64,000 bases of DNA from Betaproteobacteria bacterium (GTDB lineage Bacteria; Pseudomonadota; Gammaproteobacteria; Burkholderiales; Rhodocyclaceae). The position numbers and the translations under genes were made by a program. Shown here in pieces: positions 21,276 to 30,889 of the stretch (positions within the stretch are counted from its first letter, which is position 1; each line of letters starts with the position of its first letter). The notes beneath the pieces are model-generated. The model saw nothing but the letters and a program-made list of their open reading frames with translations. It was not told where the DNA came from and ran no database searches. The DNA lies in NCBI GenBank assembly GCA_016868295.1, contig VGHJ01000006.1, positions 21,816-85,815 of the forward strand. Direction: 5' to 3'.

Positions 21276-22609
21276 TTCCGGGCGGGGGGGCGTTGCGCGG
21301 CGACGTTTTTCGCGGCCGGTTTGGCCGGCTTCTTGGCTTTCACCGGGGTCTTCTTGCCGCTCTTGGCGGGGTTCTTCGGAACAGCCGGCTTGGCCACGGG
21401 CAGGTTGACGGCGAAAAGATTGTCCGAGCCCCTGTCGCCCCTGGCGGGCACCAGCAAGGTATGGCCAGGTCCGACGCGCATCCTGGCGCTGATGCCGTTC
21501 ACCTGCCTCAGGCGCGCCACCGTCAGGCCATGCGCTTTCGCCACGCTTTCCAGGCTTTCGCCCTTGCGGATCGTGTAGGCCTGCCAGCTCGTCAGCGGCT
21601 TTTTGTGGGCTTCCAGGTTGGATACGAACACATCCACCTTTTCCGATGGCAGCACGATGCTGCCGCTGCCCTTGCTGTCCGGGATCACCGGCCGGTTGTA
21701 GGCCGGGTTGAGCGCGAGAAATTCCTCGATGGTCATCTCCGCCAGGCGTGCGGCAATGGCGACGTCCATGTGCGCAGACACCTCGACGGTCTGGAAATAG
21801 GGCCTGTTGGGAATCGGATCGAGCCTGACGTGGAACAGGTCCGGCTGGGCGACGATGTTCTTCAGGGCCTGCAGCTTGGGGACGTACCAGCGCGTCTCGT
21901 TGGGCATGGTCAGGCTGAGGTAGTCGGTGGGCAGGCCCTTGGCCCGGTTCTTGTTGATGGCCCGCGCCACGGCGTTCTCGCCCCAGTTGTAGGAGGCGAG
22001 GGCCAGGTGCCAGTCGCCATGCATCTCGTAGATGGACTGCAGGTACTCCAGCGCGGCGCTGGTGGAGGCGATGATGTCGCGGCGCTGGTCCATCCACCAG
22101 TTCTGGTCGAGCTGGTAGTTCTTGCCGGTCGACGGGATGAACTGCCACATGCCGGAGGCGTGGGCACGCGAATAGGCCATCGGGTTGTAGGCGCTCTCGA
22201 CGATGGGCAGCAGGGCCAGTTCGGTCGGCATGCCGCGCTTTTCCAGTTCCTCGACGATGTGGTGCATGTAGCGGCGGCTGCGTTCGACCACCCGCCGCAG
22301 GTAATCCGGACGTGCGAGATACCAGGCCTGCTGCTGCTGCACCAGCGGGCTGTCGAGATTGGCCATGCCGAAGCCTTGCCGGATGCGGATCCACAGGTCG
22401 TCGGGTGGCAGGGTCAGGTCGATGGTGGCCAGCGGCGGCGGATCCTCCTTCAACTCGATGACGGGCATCGGCTCGCCCGACCGCTCCTCGGCGGCTGACG
22501 TCGCAGCCGGAACGGCCGACGGCACGGCCTCCGCGACGGCAAGGTGGGAAAACAGAGTCAGGACAAGGCTGGCGAGGACACCCGGCAATGCCGGCTTGAG
22601 CTTGAACAT
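21272..22609 (-). CDS. mltD: membrane-bound lytic murein transglycosylase D
   Basis: Cleaves the glycan strand of peptidoglycan to 1,6-anhydro-muropeptides in the periplasm. It has 445 residues with an N-terminal signal peptide (cleavage near AVAEA; no lipobox Cys is seen, unlike E. coli MltD). The SLT domain lies around 110-230 with the catalytic Glu in LLPIVESAYNP and the motifs SGMWQFIPSTG and ALASYNWGENAV. A LysM domain (about 342-385, YTIRKGESLESVAK) binds glycan. The tail is Lys/Pro/Ala-rich low complexity. In E. coli mltD is next to gloB, rnhA and dnaQ; here the same set is found with a GGDEF gene inserted. Confidence 0.92.
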   Translation of the reverse strand: MFKLKPALPGVLASLVLTLFSHLAVAEAVPSAVPAATSAAEERSGEPMPVIELKEDPPPLATIDLTLPPDDLWIRIRQGFGMANLDSPLVQQQQAWYLARPDYLRRVVERSRRYMHHIVEELEKRGMPTELALLPIVESAYNPMAYSRAHASGMWQFIPSTGKNYQLDQNWWMDQRRDIIASTSAALEYLQSIYEMHGDWHLALASYNWGENAVARAINKNRAKGLPTDYLSLTMPNETRWYVPKLQALKNIVAQPDLFHVRLDPIPNRPYFQTVEVSAHMDVAIAARLAEMTIEEFLALNPAYNRPVIPDSKGSGSIVLPSEKVDVFVSNLEAHKKPLTSWQAYTIRKGESLESVAKAHGLTVARLRQVNGISARMRVGPGHTLLVPARGDRGSDNLFAVNLPVAKPAVPKNPAKSGKKTPVKAKKPAKPAAKNVAAQRPPARN

Positions 22610-22747
22610 GGAGCCAAGGCGTGCGAAAGCCCAATGCTACCGTTGCCCCCGTCGACCGTCAATTTCCGACCGTGCCGTCACGCCGAGCAGAAGCGCCTGG
22701 CGGCCGAGAATCAACTATGCTAGACCAAACGGACGATCGTCGATTCC

Positions 22748-23702
22748 ATGAAAGCATTGGTTGTTGAGGATACCGCCACCAGCCAGGCGGTGATATGCCA
22801 CCTGCTTGAGCGAATGGGCATCCAGCCTATTCAGGCGCGGGACGGCAGTAAGGGCATTGCGCTGTTCGAACAGGAACGCCCCGACCTGATCCTGCTCGAC
22901 ATCATTCTGCCTGGCATCGACGGTTTCGAAGTCGCCCGGCGCATTCGCGGCATGGAAAAGCCCGGCCAGTGGACCCCGATCATATTCCTCACCGCACTGA
23001 CAAAGGACGAAGACCTCGAGCGCGGCATCGAGGCGGGCGGCGACGATTACCTGTCCAAGCCGGTCAGCGAGGTGGTCCTGGGGGCCAAGGTGCGCGCCAT
23101 GCAGCGCATCATCCAGATGCGCTACTCCCTGCTGGTGCTTACCAGCAAGCTGGACAGTACCAACCGCGAGTTGACCCGTCTCTCTGCGGTCGATGGCCTG
23201 ACCGGGATCGCCAACAGGCGGCAATTCGACGAGGCGCTGGCGCGTGAATGGCGACGTTGCCTGCGCGCCGGGGAGCCGCTCTCGCTGCTGATGTGCGACG
23301 TGGATTTCTTCAAGCAGTACAACGACGGCTACGGTCACCAGGCGGGCGACGAGTGCCTGAAACGGGTTGCCGAAACCCTGCGAAGCAAGCTGCGGCGGCC
23401 GGCCGACATCGTCGCGCGCTATGGCGGCGAGGAGTTTGCCGCCATTTTGCCCGATACGAACATGGAAGGCGCCATGCTTGTGGCCGAGGCGATGCGGGCC
23501 GGCGTGCAAGCGCTGGCGCAGCCGCACGAGAACACGTCAGCCGGCGTTGTGACGGTGAGCCTGGGCGTGGCGGCTCTGGTGCCGCAGCGAATGGATGGCA
23601 TGTCCGGTCTGGTCAGCGCGGCCGACTGGGCGCTCTATGAAGCGAAACGTCGGGGGGCGCAACGCAGTACAGGTGGCCAGTCCGGAACCTTTCGGGAATT
23701 AG
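22748..23702 (+). CDS. response regulator with GGDEF diguanylate cyclase domain (3' frameshift)
   Basis: Predicted c-di-GMP synthase controlled by phosphorylation. The receiver domain spans about 1-120 with phospho-acceptor Asp51 (LLDIILPG) and Lys104 (YLSKPVS). A helical linker leads to the GGDEF domain (about 140-310) with active-site GGEEF at 226-230 and an I-site RPAD at 217-220, so catalysis and product inhibition both look intact. As given, the frame does not stop until 24187, running antisense through gloB. Dropping one G from the run of six at 23652-23657 changes the end to RRGRNAVQVASPEPFGN and a stop at 23700-23702, the classic GGDEF C-terminus. I therefore give 23702 as the end; the extra G may be a sequencing error or a real mutation. 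No sensor kinase is adjacent. Confidence 0.85.
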
Positions 23703-23704
23703 AT

Positions 23705-24469
23705 CTAGCGGAAGCCGTTTTTCCATTCCCGCAAGGCGGCGAAGACCTCGACCGTCTCGCGCAGCCTGGCCTGGGCATGGCGTTCGGCCGCGGCGACGAC
23801 AGCGGCCTCCTTGCACCTCAGGAAGGGATTGGTTGCGAGTTCCATGTCGAGGGGGAAGGGGACGCTCGGCAGGTCGCTGGCACGCAATTGACCGACCTGG
23901 GCAGCGCGGGCTGCCAGGGCCGCGTTGCCCGATTCCACGGCAAGCGCGAAGCGGATGTTGGACAGCGTGTATTCATGGGCGCAGTACACGAGCGTGTCCC
24001 CCGGCAGGGCGGCGAGCCGGGACAGCGAAGACCACATCTGTTGCGCCGTGCCCTCGAACAGGCGGCCGCAACCGCAGCCAAACAGCGTGTCGCCGCAGAA
24101 CAGCGCGCCGCACCCGTAATAGGCGATATGCCCGCGTGTGTGACCGGGCACCTCGATCACCCTGAATGCCGCGGCGCCGCTCGATAGCGCGACCGTGTCG
24201 CCATCCCGCAAGGCATGGGTTACGCCGTCGATCGACTCGCCGGCCGGCCCGTATACGGGAACGTTCTGGCGCCGCAGCAGATCCGCCACGCCGCCCGTAT
24301 GGTCGCCATGGTGATGAGTCAGGAGAACGGCCTGCAGCGATGCATCCTCGCGCTCCAGGTACGCCAGTACCGGGGCGGCATCGCCGGGGTCGACCGCGGC
24401 GACATGGCATCCCTCCCGGATCAGCCAGATATAATTGTCCTCGAAGGCGCGCAAGGGAAGAATGTCCAT
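23705..24469 (-). CDS. gloB: hydroxyacylglutathione hydrolase (glyoxalase II)
   Basis: Hydrolyses S-lactoylglutathione to D-lactate and glutathione, the second step of methylglyoxal detoxification. It has 254 residues with the metallo-beta-lactamase motif THHHGDH at 51-57, a metal-binding His in VPGHTRGH, the bridging Asp in LFCGDTLF, and CAHEYTLSN before the C-terminal HAGH domain. It is convergent with the GGDEF gene and divergent from the methyltransferase gene, with 27 bases between the starts. Confidence 0.96.
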   Translation of the reverse strand: MDILPLRAFEDNYIWLIREGCHVAAVDPGDAAPVLAYLEREDASLQAVLLTHHHGDHTGGVADLLRRQNVPVYGPAGESIDGVTHALRDGDTVALSSGAAAFRVIEVPGHTRGHIAYYGCGALFCGDTLFGCGCGRLFEGTAQQMWSSLSRLAALPGDTLVYCAHEYTLSNIRFALAVESGNAALAARAAQVGQLRASDLPSVPFPLDMELATNPFLRCKEAAVVAAAERHAQARLRETVEVFAALREWKNGFR

Positions 24470-24496
24470 GGCGCGATTCTCTGACTTCGGAGCGAA

Positions 24497-25219
24497 ATGT
24501 CAATTCCCGGTTTCGATGCCTGGCTGACGACACCGTTGGGGCGGTATGTCCTGGAATGGGAGCAGGATCGCTTCGGCCATATGGTGGCCGACATATTCGG
24601 TTTCAATGCCGTACAGATCGGCCTGCCGCAGCATGACCTGCTGAGCGCCAATCGCATGCCGCTGCGCGCGAGGCTGGACGCGCATGGCGCGGCCGACGTT
24701 CGGGCCGACTACCATCACCTGCCGTTCGCCGCCAACAGCGTCGATCTGGTCGTTCTGTCCCATATCCTGGAGTTCGTCGCCAATCCGCATCAGGTGCTGC
24801 GCGAGACGGAACGCATCCTCGTGCCGGAAGGGCAGGTGCTGATCTCGGGGTTCAACCCGTTCAGCCTGTGGGGCATCAAGCGTCGTTTTGCCGGCCGGTC
24901 CGCGCCGCTCCCCTGGCAGGGACAATACCTCAGCGTCCGGCGGCTGAAGGATTGGTTTTCCCTCCTCAGTTTCGAAACGCATGCAGGCTGTTTCGGATGC
25001 TATGCGCCGCCGGTCTCCCAGGAACGCTGGTTGCGTCGATGGGCGTTCATGGAGCCGGCAGGGGATCGCTGGTGGCCCATCGCCGGCGCCGTCTACATTT
25101 TGCAGGGCATCAAGCGCCAGCACGGCCTGCGCCTGCTGACGCCGGCCTGGCACGACCGCATGGCGCGCGCCAAGGCGCTGGCGCCAGCCGTGCAGAGGCT
25201 CCAGAAGGGCGGGCAATGA
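24497..25219 (+). CDS. class I SAM-dependent methyltransferase (YafS-like)
   Basis: A 240-residue Rossmann-type methyltransferase of the Methyltransf_11 group. The acidic and post-motif segments are visible as [20 protein letters not shown] and [20 protein letters not shown]. The classic glycine-rich SAM motif at the start is weak ([12 protein letters not shown]), as is usual for this subfamily. E. coli yafS lies at the same place between gloB and rnhA, and the rnhA start overlaps the stop here as ATGA. The substrate is not known. Confidence 0.85.
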   Translation: MSIPGFDAWLTTPLGRYVLEWEQDRFGHMVADIFGFNAVQIGLPQHDLLSANRMPLRARLDAHGAADVRADYHHLPFAANSVDLVVLSHILEFVANPHQVLRETERILVPEGQVLISGFNPFSLWGIKRRFAGRSAPLPWQGQYLSVRRLKDWFSLLSFETHAGCFGCYAPPVSQERWLRRWAFMEPAGDRWWPIAGAVYILQGIKRQHGLRLLTPAWHDRMARAKALAPAVQRLQKGGQ

Positions 25220-25674
25220 TCGAATCCGGCGAAACGGTGGAGATCTATACGGACGGCGCCTGCAGCGGCAACCCAGGTCCGGGCGGCTGGGGCGTGCTGT
25301 TGCGGATGGGGGGACACGAGAGGGAGCTCTTCGGCGGGGAGGCGGACACGACCAATAACCGTATGGAACTGACCGCGGTGATCCGTGCCCTCGAGGCCCT
25401 GCGTCGTCCGGTGCGCGCGCGCGTGCATACCGATTCGCAGTACGTGCAGAAGGGCATCAGCGAGTGGATTCATGGCTGGAAAAAGCGCGGCTGGCGCACG
25501 GCCGACAGGCAACCGGTGAAGAACGCCGAGCTATGGCGCGAACTCGATGCGCTGGCTTCGCGTCACCGCATCGAGTGGCTTTGGGTGAAGGGACACGCCG
25601 GCCATCCGGAAAACGAACGCGCGGATGCGCTGGCGAGGCGGGGCATCGATGCGGTCAGGGAGGGGGAGTTGTGA
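25216..25674 (+). CDS. rnhA: ribonuclease HI
   Basis: Degrades RNA in RNA:DNA hybrids. It has 152 residues from ATG 25216, overlapping the methyltransferase stop. All four catalytic acids are present: Asp13 ([11 protein letters not shown]), Glu51 ([10 protein letters not shown]), Asp73 (VHTDSQYV) and Asp137 (NERADALA), plus His127 in [10 protein letters not shown]. The basic handle segment [17 protein letters not shown] matches E. coli-type RNase HI. Overlaps dnaQ by 4 bases (GTGA). Confidence 0.97.
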   Translation: MIESGETVEIYTDGACSGNPGPGGWGVLLRMGGHERELFGGEADTTNNRMELTAVIRALEALRRPVRARVHTDSQYVQKGISEWIHGWKKRGWRTADRQPVKNAELWRELDALASRHRIEWLWVKGHAGHPENERADALARRGIDAVREGEL

Positions 25675-26387
25675 GACAAGTCGTGCTGGATACGGAAACC
25701 ACCGGGCTGGATTTCCGGCTCGGCGACCGCGTCATCGAGGTGGGCTGCGTGGAATTGCTCAATCGCAAGCCGACCGGCCAGCGCTTCCATCGCTACATCA
25801 ACCCCGAACGTGAGGTCGAGGCGGGCGCGCTGGCGGTGCACGGCCTGTCGAGCGAGTTTCTGCAGGACAAGCCGAAGTTCGGCGAGATCGTCGCGGAGTT
25901 CCTCGAGTTCATCCAGGGTGCGGAACTGGTCATCCACAACGCCGGCTTCGATGTCGGCTTCCTGAACAACGAGTTGGCGCTTTGCCGCGAGCCGGCATTG
26001 GATCAATGTTGCGGTGGCGTGGTGGATACGCTGAAACTGGCGCGCGAACTGCATCCTGGGCGCAAGAATTCGCTGGATGCGCTGTGCGAGCGCTACGGGA
26101 TCGACAATTCCGGCCGGACGCAGCACGGCGCCCTGCTCGATGCCGAGCTTCTGGCCGAGGTCTATCTGGCCATGACGCGCGGCCAGGACAGCCTGCTCAT
26201 CGAGCTGGATGCCGCTCCAGTGCGCAGCGTGCAGGCCGGCCTGACCGGCGAGCGGCAGGCCATCCGGGTGCTGCGCGCCGGCGAGGACGAACTCGCCGAG
26301 CATGAAAGGGTGCTGGCCGAGATCGACAAGGACAGCCGGGGCGGCTGCCTCTGGAAGACCCTGGCTAGTGTAGAGTTTGCCGAATAA
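25671..26387 (+). CDS. dnaQ: DNA polymerase III epsilon subunit (proofreading exonuclease)
   Basis: 3'-5' exonuclease of the replicase core. It has 238 residues; the predicted start is GTG at 25671 inside the rnhA stop, with Shine-Dalgarno AGGGGGAG. ExoI is VLDTETTG (Asp7, Glu9), ExoII is [14 protein letters not shown], and ExoIII is [15 protein letters not shown] with the DEDDh His and Asp. A C-terminal alpha-binding tail follows. The open frame upstream of the GTG is only the overlap with rnhA. Order yafS-rnhA-dnaQ is conserved with E. coli, except that dnaQ is co-directional with rnhA here whereas it is divergent there. Confidence 0.95.
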   Translation: MRQVVLDTETTGLDFRLGDRVIEVGCVELLNRKPTGQRFHRYINPEREVEAGALAVHGLSSEFLQDKPKFGEIVAEFLEFIQGAELVIHNAGFDVGFLNNELALCREPALDQCCGGVVDTLKLARELHPGRKNSLDALCERYGIDNSGRTQHGALLDAELLAEVYLAMTRGQDSLLIELDAAPVRSVQAGLTGERQAIRVLRAGEDELAEHERVLAEIDKDSRGGCLWKTLASVEFAE

Positions 26388-26446
26388 CGGCAATCCCGAG
26401 GCAATCTTTAGACCTCTACGAAGCCGGCGGTATTGCAGGAAGTTCT

Positions 26447-26474
26447 TTGAAATGGAAGCCGTTTCGGCTACAAT
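26447..26474 (+). promoter_or_regulatory. promoter of tRNA-Val(GAC)
   Basis: TTGAAA (26447-26452), 16-base spacer, TACAAT (26469-26474). The tRNA 5' end follows 12 bases after the -10, as in typical tRNA promoters. Confidence 0.65.
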
Positions 26475-26485
26475 GCGCACCTTTC

Positions 26486-26562
26486 AGGCGCGTAGCTCAG
26501 CTGGTTAGAGCACCACCTTGACATGGTGGGGGTCGTAGGTTCGAGTCCTATCGCGCCTACCA
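26486..26562 (+). tRNA. tRNA-Val (anticodon GAC)
   Basis: A 77-base cloverleaf with encoded CCA. Acceptor AGGCGCG (26486-26492) pairs with CGCGCCT; anticodon stem CCACC/GGTGG encloses TTGACAT. It complements the tRNA-Val(TAC) at 11.5 kb. Confidence 0.97.
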
Positions 26563-26591
26563 ATTCTTCAAGCAGAAGTCAGAGGACGGGG

Positions 26592-26611
26592 GCCGAAGTG
26601 GCTTCGGTTTT
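26592..26611 (+). terminator. terminator after tRNA-Val / in the thrS leader
   Basis: CCGAAG (26593-26598), loop TGG, CTTCGG (26602-26607), then TTTT. The stem is short. It ends about 30 bases before the thrS start, so it could end the tRNA transcript or act as an attenuator for thrS; the sequence alone does not decide. Confidence 0.55.
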
Positions 26612-26641
26612 CTGGCTTTTGTTGTTTATGGCGTTTCAGGA

Positions 26642-28558
26642 ATGCTGACGATTACATTGCCGGATGGTTCGAAGCGCGAGTATGCCCAGGCGACCACCGT
26701 CGCCGAGGTCGCCGCCTCGATCGGCGCCGGGCTGGCCAAGGTGGCGCTGGCGGGCAAGGTCGATGGCAGGCTGGTCGATACCAGCCATCGCATCGAGAGC
26801 GATTGCGCGCTTGCGGTCGTTACGGACAGGGATGCCGAAGGGGTGGAGATCCTGCGCCACTCGACGGCGCACCTGCTGGCCTATGCCGTGAAGGATCTGT
26901 TCCCCGAAGCGCAGGTGACCATCGGCCCGGTGATCGAGAACGGCTTCTACTACGACTTCTCCTGCAAGCGCCCGTTCACGCCGGAGGACCTGGCCCGGAT
27001 CGAGGCGCGCATGGCGGAGTTGGCGAAGAAGGACTTCCCCGTCGTGCGTGAAGTGTGGCCGCGCGACAAGGCCGTCGATTTCTTCAAGTCCATCGGCGAG
27101 CATTACAAGGCCGAGATCATCGGCTCGATTCCGGACGGCCAGGACGTCTCGCTCTATCGCGAAGGCGATTTCGTCGACCTTTGTCGCGGGCCGCACGTGC
27201 CGTCGACCGGCAAGCTGAAGGTCTTCAAGCTGATGAAGGTGGCCGGCGCCTACTGGCGCGGCGACTCGCGCAACGAGATGCTGCAGCGCATCTACGGCAC
27301 GGCCTGGGCGAAGAAGGACGAACTCGACGCCCACCTGCACATGCTGGAGGAGGCGGAGAAGCGCGACCATCGCAAGCTTGGCCGCCAACTCGATCTCTTC
27401 CACCTGCAGGATGAGGCGCCCGGCATGGTGTTCTGGCATCCGAAGGGCTGGGTTATCTGGCAGGAGGTGGAGCAGTACATGCGCCGCCTGCTCTCGGCCA
27501 ACGGCTACCAGGAAGTGCGCACCCCGCAGGTGATGGACCGCGTGCTTTGGGAAAAGTCGGGCCATTGGGAGAACTATGCCGAGCACATGTTCACCACCAA
27601 GGCCGAGGAGCGCGACTACGCCGTCAAGCCGATGAACTGCCCCGGCCACGTGCAGATCTTCAACCAGGGCATCAAGAGCTACCGCGATCTGCCGCTGCGA
27701 CTGGCCGAGTTCGGCTCCTGCCACCGCAACGAACCTTCCGGCGCGCTGCACGGCATCATGCGCGTGCGCGGCTTCGTCCAGGACGACGCGCACATCTTCT
27801 GCACGGAAGAGCAGATTCTGTCCGAGTCCGCCGCCTTCATCGACCTGCTGCGCAAGGTGTATGCGGATTTCGGCTTCAACGACATCCTCGTCAAGCTGTC
27901 CACCCGGCCGGAGAAACGCCTCGGCTCCGACGAGACCTGGGATCGCGCCGAAGCGGCGCTGGCGCAGGCGCTCGACGACAAGGGTCTGAAATACGACTTG
28001 CAACCGGGCGAGGGGGCCTTCTACGGCCCGAAGATCGAGTTTTCGCTCAAGGATTGCCTGAACCGGGTCTGGCAGTGCGGCACGCTGCAACTGGATTTCT
28101 CGCTGCCGGGCCGGCTGGGAGCGGAGTATGTCGCGGAGGACAACACGCGCCGGCAACCGGTCATGCTGCACCGGGCCATCCTCGGCTCCATGGAGCGCTT
28201 TATCGGCATCCTCATCGAGCACCATGCCGGCGCCTTCCCGCTCTGGTTGGCGACGGTTCATGCAGTGGTGATGAACATCTCCGAGCATCAGGCCGATTAC
28301 GCAGAATCTGTTGCGGAAAAGCTACGTCAAGCCGGCTTGCGGGCTGTTGCGGATTTGCGCAACGAGAAAATTAGCTATAAAATACGCGAACATAGCTTGC
28401 AGAAGCTGCCTTATCAGATCGTCGTGGGCGACAAGGAAAAGGCAGCCGGGCTGGTCGCCGTGCGTGCCCGGGGAGGTCAAGACCTCGGGCAAATGTCCCT
28501 CGAGACGTTTGTCGAACGCCTGACGCGAGAACGCGATGCGCGGGCCGGGGCGGCCTGA
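26642..28558 (+). CDS. thrS: threonyl-tRNA synthetase
   Basis: Charges tRNA-Thr. It has 638 residues, full length for the bacterial type. Order: TGS domain (about 1-62), editing domain with [15 protein letters not shown], class II catalytic core with motif 2 FRNEPSG-like [10 protein letters not shown] and zinc ligand Cys in [10 protein letters not shown], then the anticodon-binding domain (about 540-638) ending near LETFVERL. It heads the thrS-infC-rpmI-rplT set; infC follows after 26 bases. Confidence 0.97.
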   Translation: MLTITLPDGSKREYAQATTVAEVAASIGAGLAKVALAGKVDGRLVDTSHRIESDCALAVVTDRDAEGVEILRHSTAHLLAYAVKDLFPEAQVTIGPVIENGFYYDFSCKRPFTPEDLARIEARMAELAKKDFPVVREVWPRDKAVDFFKSIGEHYKAEIIGSIPDGQDVSLYREGDFVDLCRGPHVPSTGKLKVFKLMKVAGAYWRGDSRNEMLQRIYGTAWAKKDELDAHLHMLEEAEKRDHRKLGRQLDLFHLQDEAPGMVFWHPKGWVIWQEVEQYMRRLLSANGYQEVRTPQVMDRVLWEKSGHWENYAEHMFTTKAEERDYAVKPMNCPGHVQIFNQGIKSYRDLPLRLAEFGSCHRNEPSGALHGIMRVRGFVQDDAHIFCTEEQILSESAAFIDLLRKVYADFGFNDILVKLSTRPEKRLGSDETWDRAEAALAQALDDKGLKYDLQPGEGAFYGPKIEFSLKDCLNRVWQCGTLQLDFSLPGRLGAEYVAEDNTRRQPVMLHRAILGSMERFIGILIEHHAGAFPLWLATVHAVVMNISEHQADYAESVAEKLRQAGLRAVADLRNEKISYKIREHSLQKLPYQIVVGDKEKAAGLVAVRARGGQDLGQMSLETFVERLTRERDARAGAA

Positions 28559-28584
28559 TTTTCAATTTTTCGGAGACTCGAACC

Positions 28585-29118
28585 ATCGCAATACAGCAGA
28601 AGGCGCAGCGCCTGAATGAAGAAATCAACGCCCCGGAAATTCGTTTGATCGGGGAAAACGGCGAACAGGTCGGGATCGTGACGGTCCAGGCTGCGCTGAG
28701 GTTGGCCGAGGAAGCGGGTGTGGATCTGGTGGAAATCGCTCCGCTGGCGAAGCCACCGGTCTGTCGCATCATGGACTACGGCAAGTTCAAGTATGCCGAA
28801 GCCAAGAAGGCGCATGAGGCCAAGCTGAAGCAGAAGCAGATCCAGGTGAAGGAAGTGAAATTTCGCCCGGGAACGGACGAAGGCGACTACCAGATCAAGC
28901 TGCGCAATCTGATCCGCTTTCTGCAGGAAGGCGACAAGACGAAGGTCACCTTGCGTTTTCGCGGCAGGGAAATGGCGCACCAGGAGTTCGGCGTGCGCCT
29001 GCTGGAGCGGGTGAAGGCCGACCTGGAGTCGTACGGCACGGTCGAGCAGTTTCCCAAGATGGAAGGCCGTCAGCTCATCATGGTGCTGGCGCCGATGAAG
29101 AAGCAGCAGAAACATTGA
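28585..29118 (+). CDS. infC: translation initiation factor IF-3 (AUC start)
   Basis: Binds the 30S subunit and proofreads start codons. No ATG, GTG or TTG gives a full-length protein; the first in-frame ATG (28645, see MxxGENGEQ region) lies inside the conserved N-domain. Reading from ATC at 28585 gives [20 protein letters not shown], which matches IF3 N-termini, with GGAG 9 bases upstream. Length is then 177 residues, normal for IF3. E. coli infC uses AUU, and IF3 represses its own mRNA by rejecting such codons, so the same autoregulation is likely. The C-domain is complete ([31 protein letters not shown]). Confidence 0.93.
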   Translation: MAIQQKAQRLNEEINAPEIRLIGENGEQVGIVTVQAALRLAEEAGVDLVEIAPLAKPPVCRIMDYGKFKYAEAKKAHEAKLKQKQIQVKEVKFRPGTDEGDYQIKLRNLIRFLQEGDKTKVTLRFRGREMAHQEFGVRLLERVKADLESYGTVEQFPKMEGRQLIMVLAPMKKQQKH

Positions 29119-29173
29119 TTTCGCGCCCCTGCGGCGCAAGGCGGCATGAACCGGCCTCGACAGGTTCAGACAA

Positions 29174-29214
29174 GTGGCTGCGGGTTGTCGAAGCGCTTCT
29201 GCATCGGAAGCCAC
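29174..29214 (+). promoter_or_regulatory. possible structured leader of rpmI-rplT
   Basis: In the 124-base gap before rpmI, GTGGCT (29174-29179) can pair with AGCCAC (29209-29214), enclosing the palindrome GAAGCGCTTC (29190-29199). In E. coli L20 binds a leader structure in this operon to repress rpmI. Here only a potential fold is seen; no match to a defined motif was tested. Confidence 0.3.
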
Positions 29215-29242
29215 CCGTCACCATGTTATACGGAGCATTTCA

Positions 29243-29440
29243 ATGCCTAAGATGAAAACCAAGTCGGGCGCCGCCAAGCGCTTCAAGGTGCGGGCAGGGG
29301 GAAGCGTCAAGCGTTCCCAGGCCTTCAAGCGCCACATCCTGACCAAGAAGACCACCAAGGCGAAGCGCCATCTGCGCGGTGCCGCCAACGTGCATGATTC
29401 GGATGTGTCGTCCGTCCGCGCCATGCTGCCCTACGCCTAA
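29243..29440 (+). CDS. rpmI: 50S ribosomal protein L35 (bL35)
   Basis: A 65-residue basic protein from ATG 29243: [16 protein letters not shown] is the family N-terminus, and [18 protein letters not shown] follows. Shine-Dalgarno CGGAGC lies 8 bases upstream. The open frame begins further upstream but that part is leader. rplT follows after 12 bases. Confidence 0.97.
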   Translation: MPKMKTKSGAAKRFKVRAGGSVKRSQAFKRHILTKKTTKAKRHLRGAANVHDSDVSSVRAMLPYA

Positions 29441-29452
29441 GGAGAGGACGCC

Positions 29453-29812
29453 ATGCCACGAGTCAAACGCGGTGTAACGGCGCGCGCGCGCCACAAGAAA
29501 GTTCTCGACCAGGCCAAGGGCTATCGCGGCCGCCGCGGCAGCGTCTATCGCATCGCCAAGCAGGCGGTGATGAAGGCGGGCCAGTACGCCTACCGCGACC
29601 GCCGCCAGCGCAAGCGCCAGTTCCGCTCTCTGTGGATCGCCCGCATCAATGCCGCCGCGCGCGAACTGGGACTGACCTACAGCGTGCTGATGAACGGCCT
29701 GAAGAAGGCCTCCATCGAGGTCGATCGCAAGGTGCTGGCGGACCTGGCGGTGTTCGACAAGCCGGCCTTCGCGCAGATCGCGAACCAGGCCAAGGCCAGC
29801 CTTTCCGCCTGA
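29453..29812 (+). CDS. rplT: 50S ribosomal protein L20 (bL20)
   Basis: Early-assembly 50S protein and, in E. coli, translational repressor of its own operon. It has 119 residues. [15 protein letters not shown] is the basic N-terminal extension that penetrates 23S rRNA, and [17 protein letters not shown] and [17 protein letters not shown] are family-specific. Shine-Dalgarno AAGGAGAGG precedes the ATG. A strong terminator follows before pheS. Confidence 0.98.
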   Translation: MPRVKRGVTARARHKKVLDQAKGYRGRRGSVYRIAKQAVMKAGQYAYRDRRQRKRQFRSLWIARINAAARELGLTYSVLMNGLKKASIEVDRKVLADLAVFDKPAFAQIANQAKASLSA

Positions 29813-29826
29813 AGCCGGAAACCGGG

Positions 29827-29857
29827 AAAAAGGGGAGGCGGGGGCCTCCCTTTTTTT
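29827..29857 (+). terminator. terminator or attenuator between rplT and pheS
   Basis: GGGAGGC (29833-29839) pairs with GCCTCCC (29844-29850) around GGGG, with an A5 run before and T7 after. It ends 5 bases before the pheS ATG. In E. coli pheST is controlled by attenuation in this gap, but here the gap is only 50 bases and holds no Phe-rich leader peptide. Confidence 0.8.
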
Positions 29858-29859
29858 GA

Positions 29860-30888
<1,029 letters not shown>

Positions 30889-30889
30889 C

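Noticed and set aside
19050..22634. A 1194-codon minus-strand frame across the ABC ATPase and mltD
   Set aside because: It is a shadow frame. Codon content is not coding-like, and both real genes lie in other frames with full motif sets.
23703..24187. A genuine 160-residue C-terminal domain on the GGDEF protein
   Set aside because: The sequence is antisense to gloB and looks like low-complexity shadow. A one-base correction gives a normal GGDEF end.
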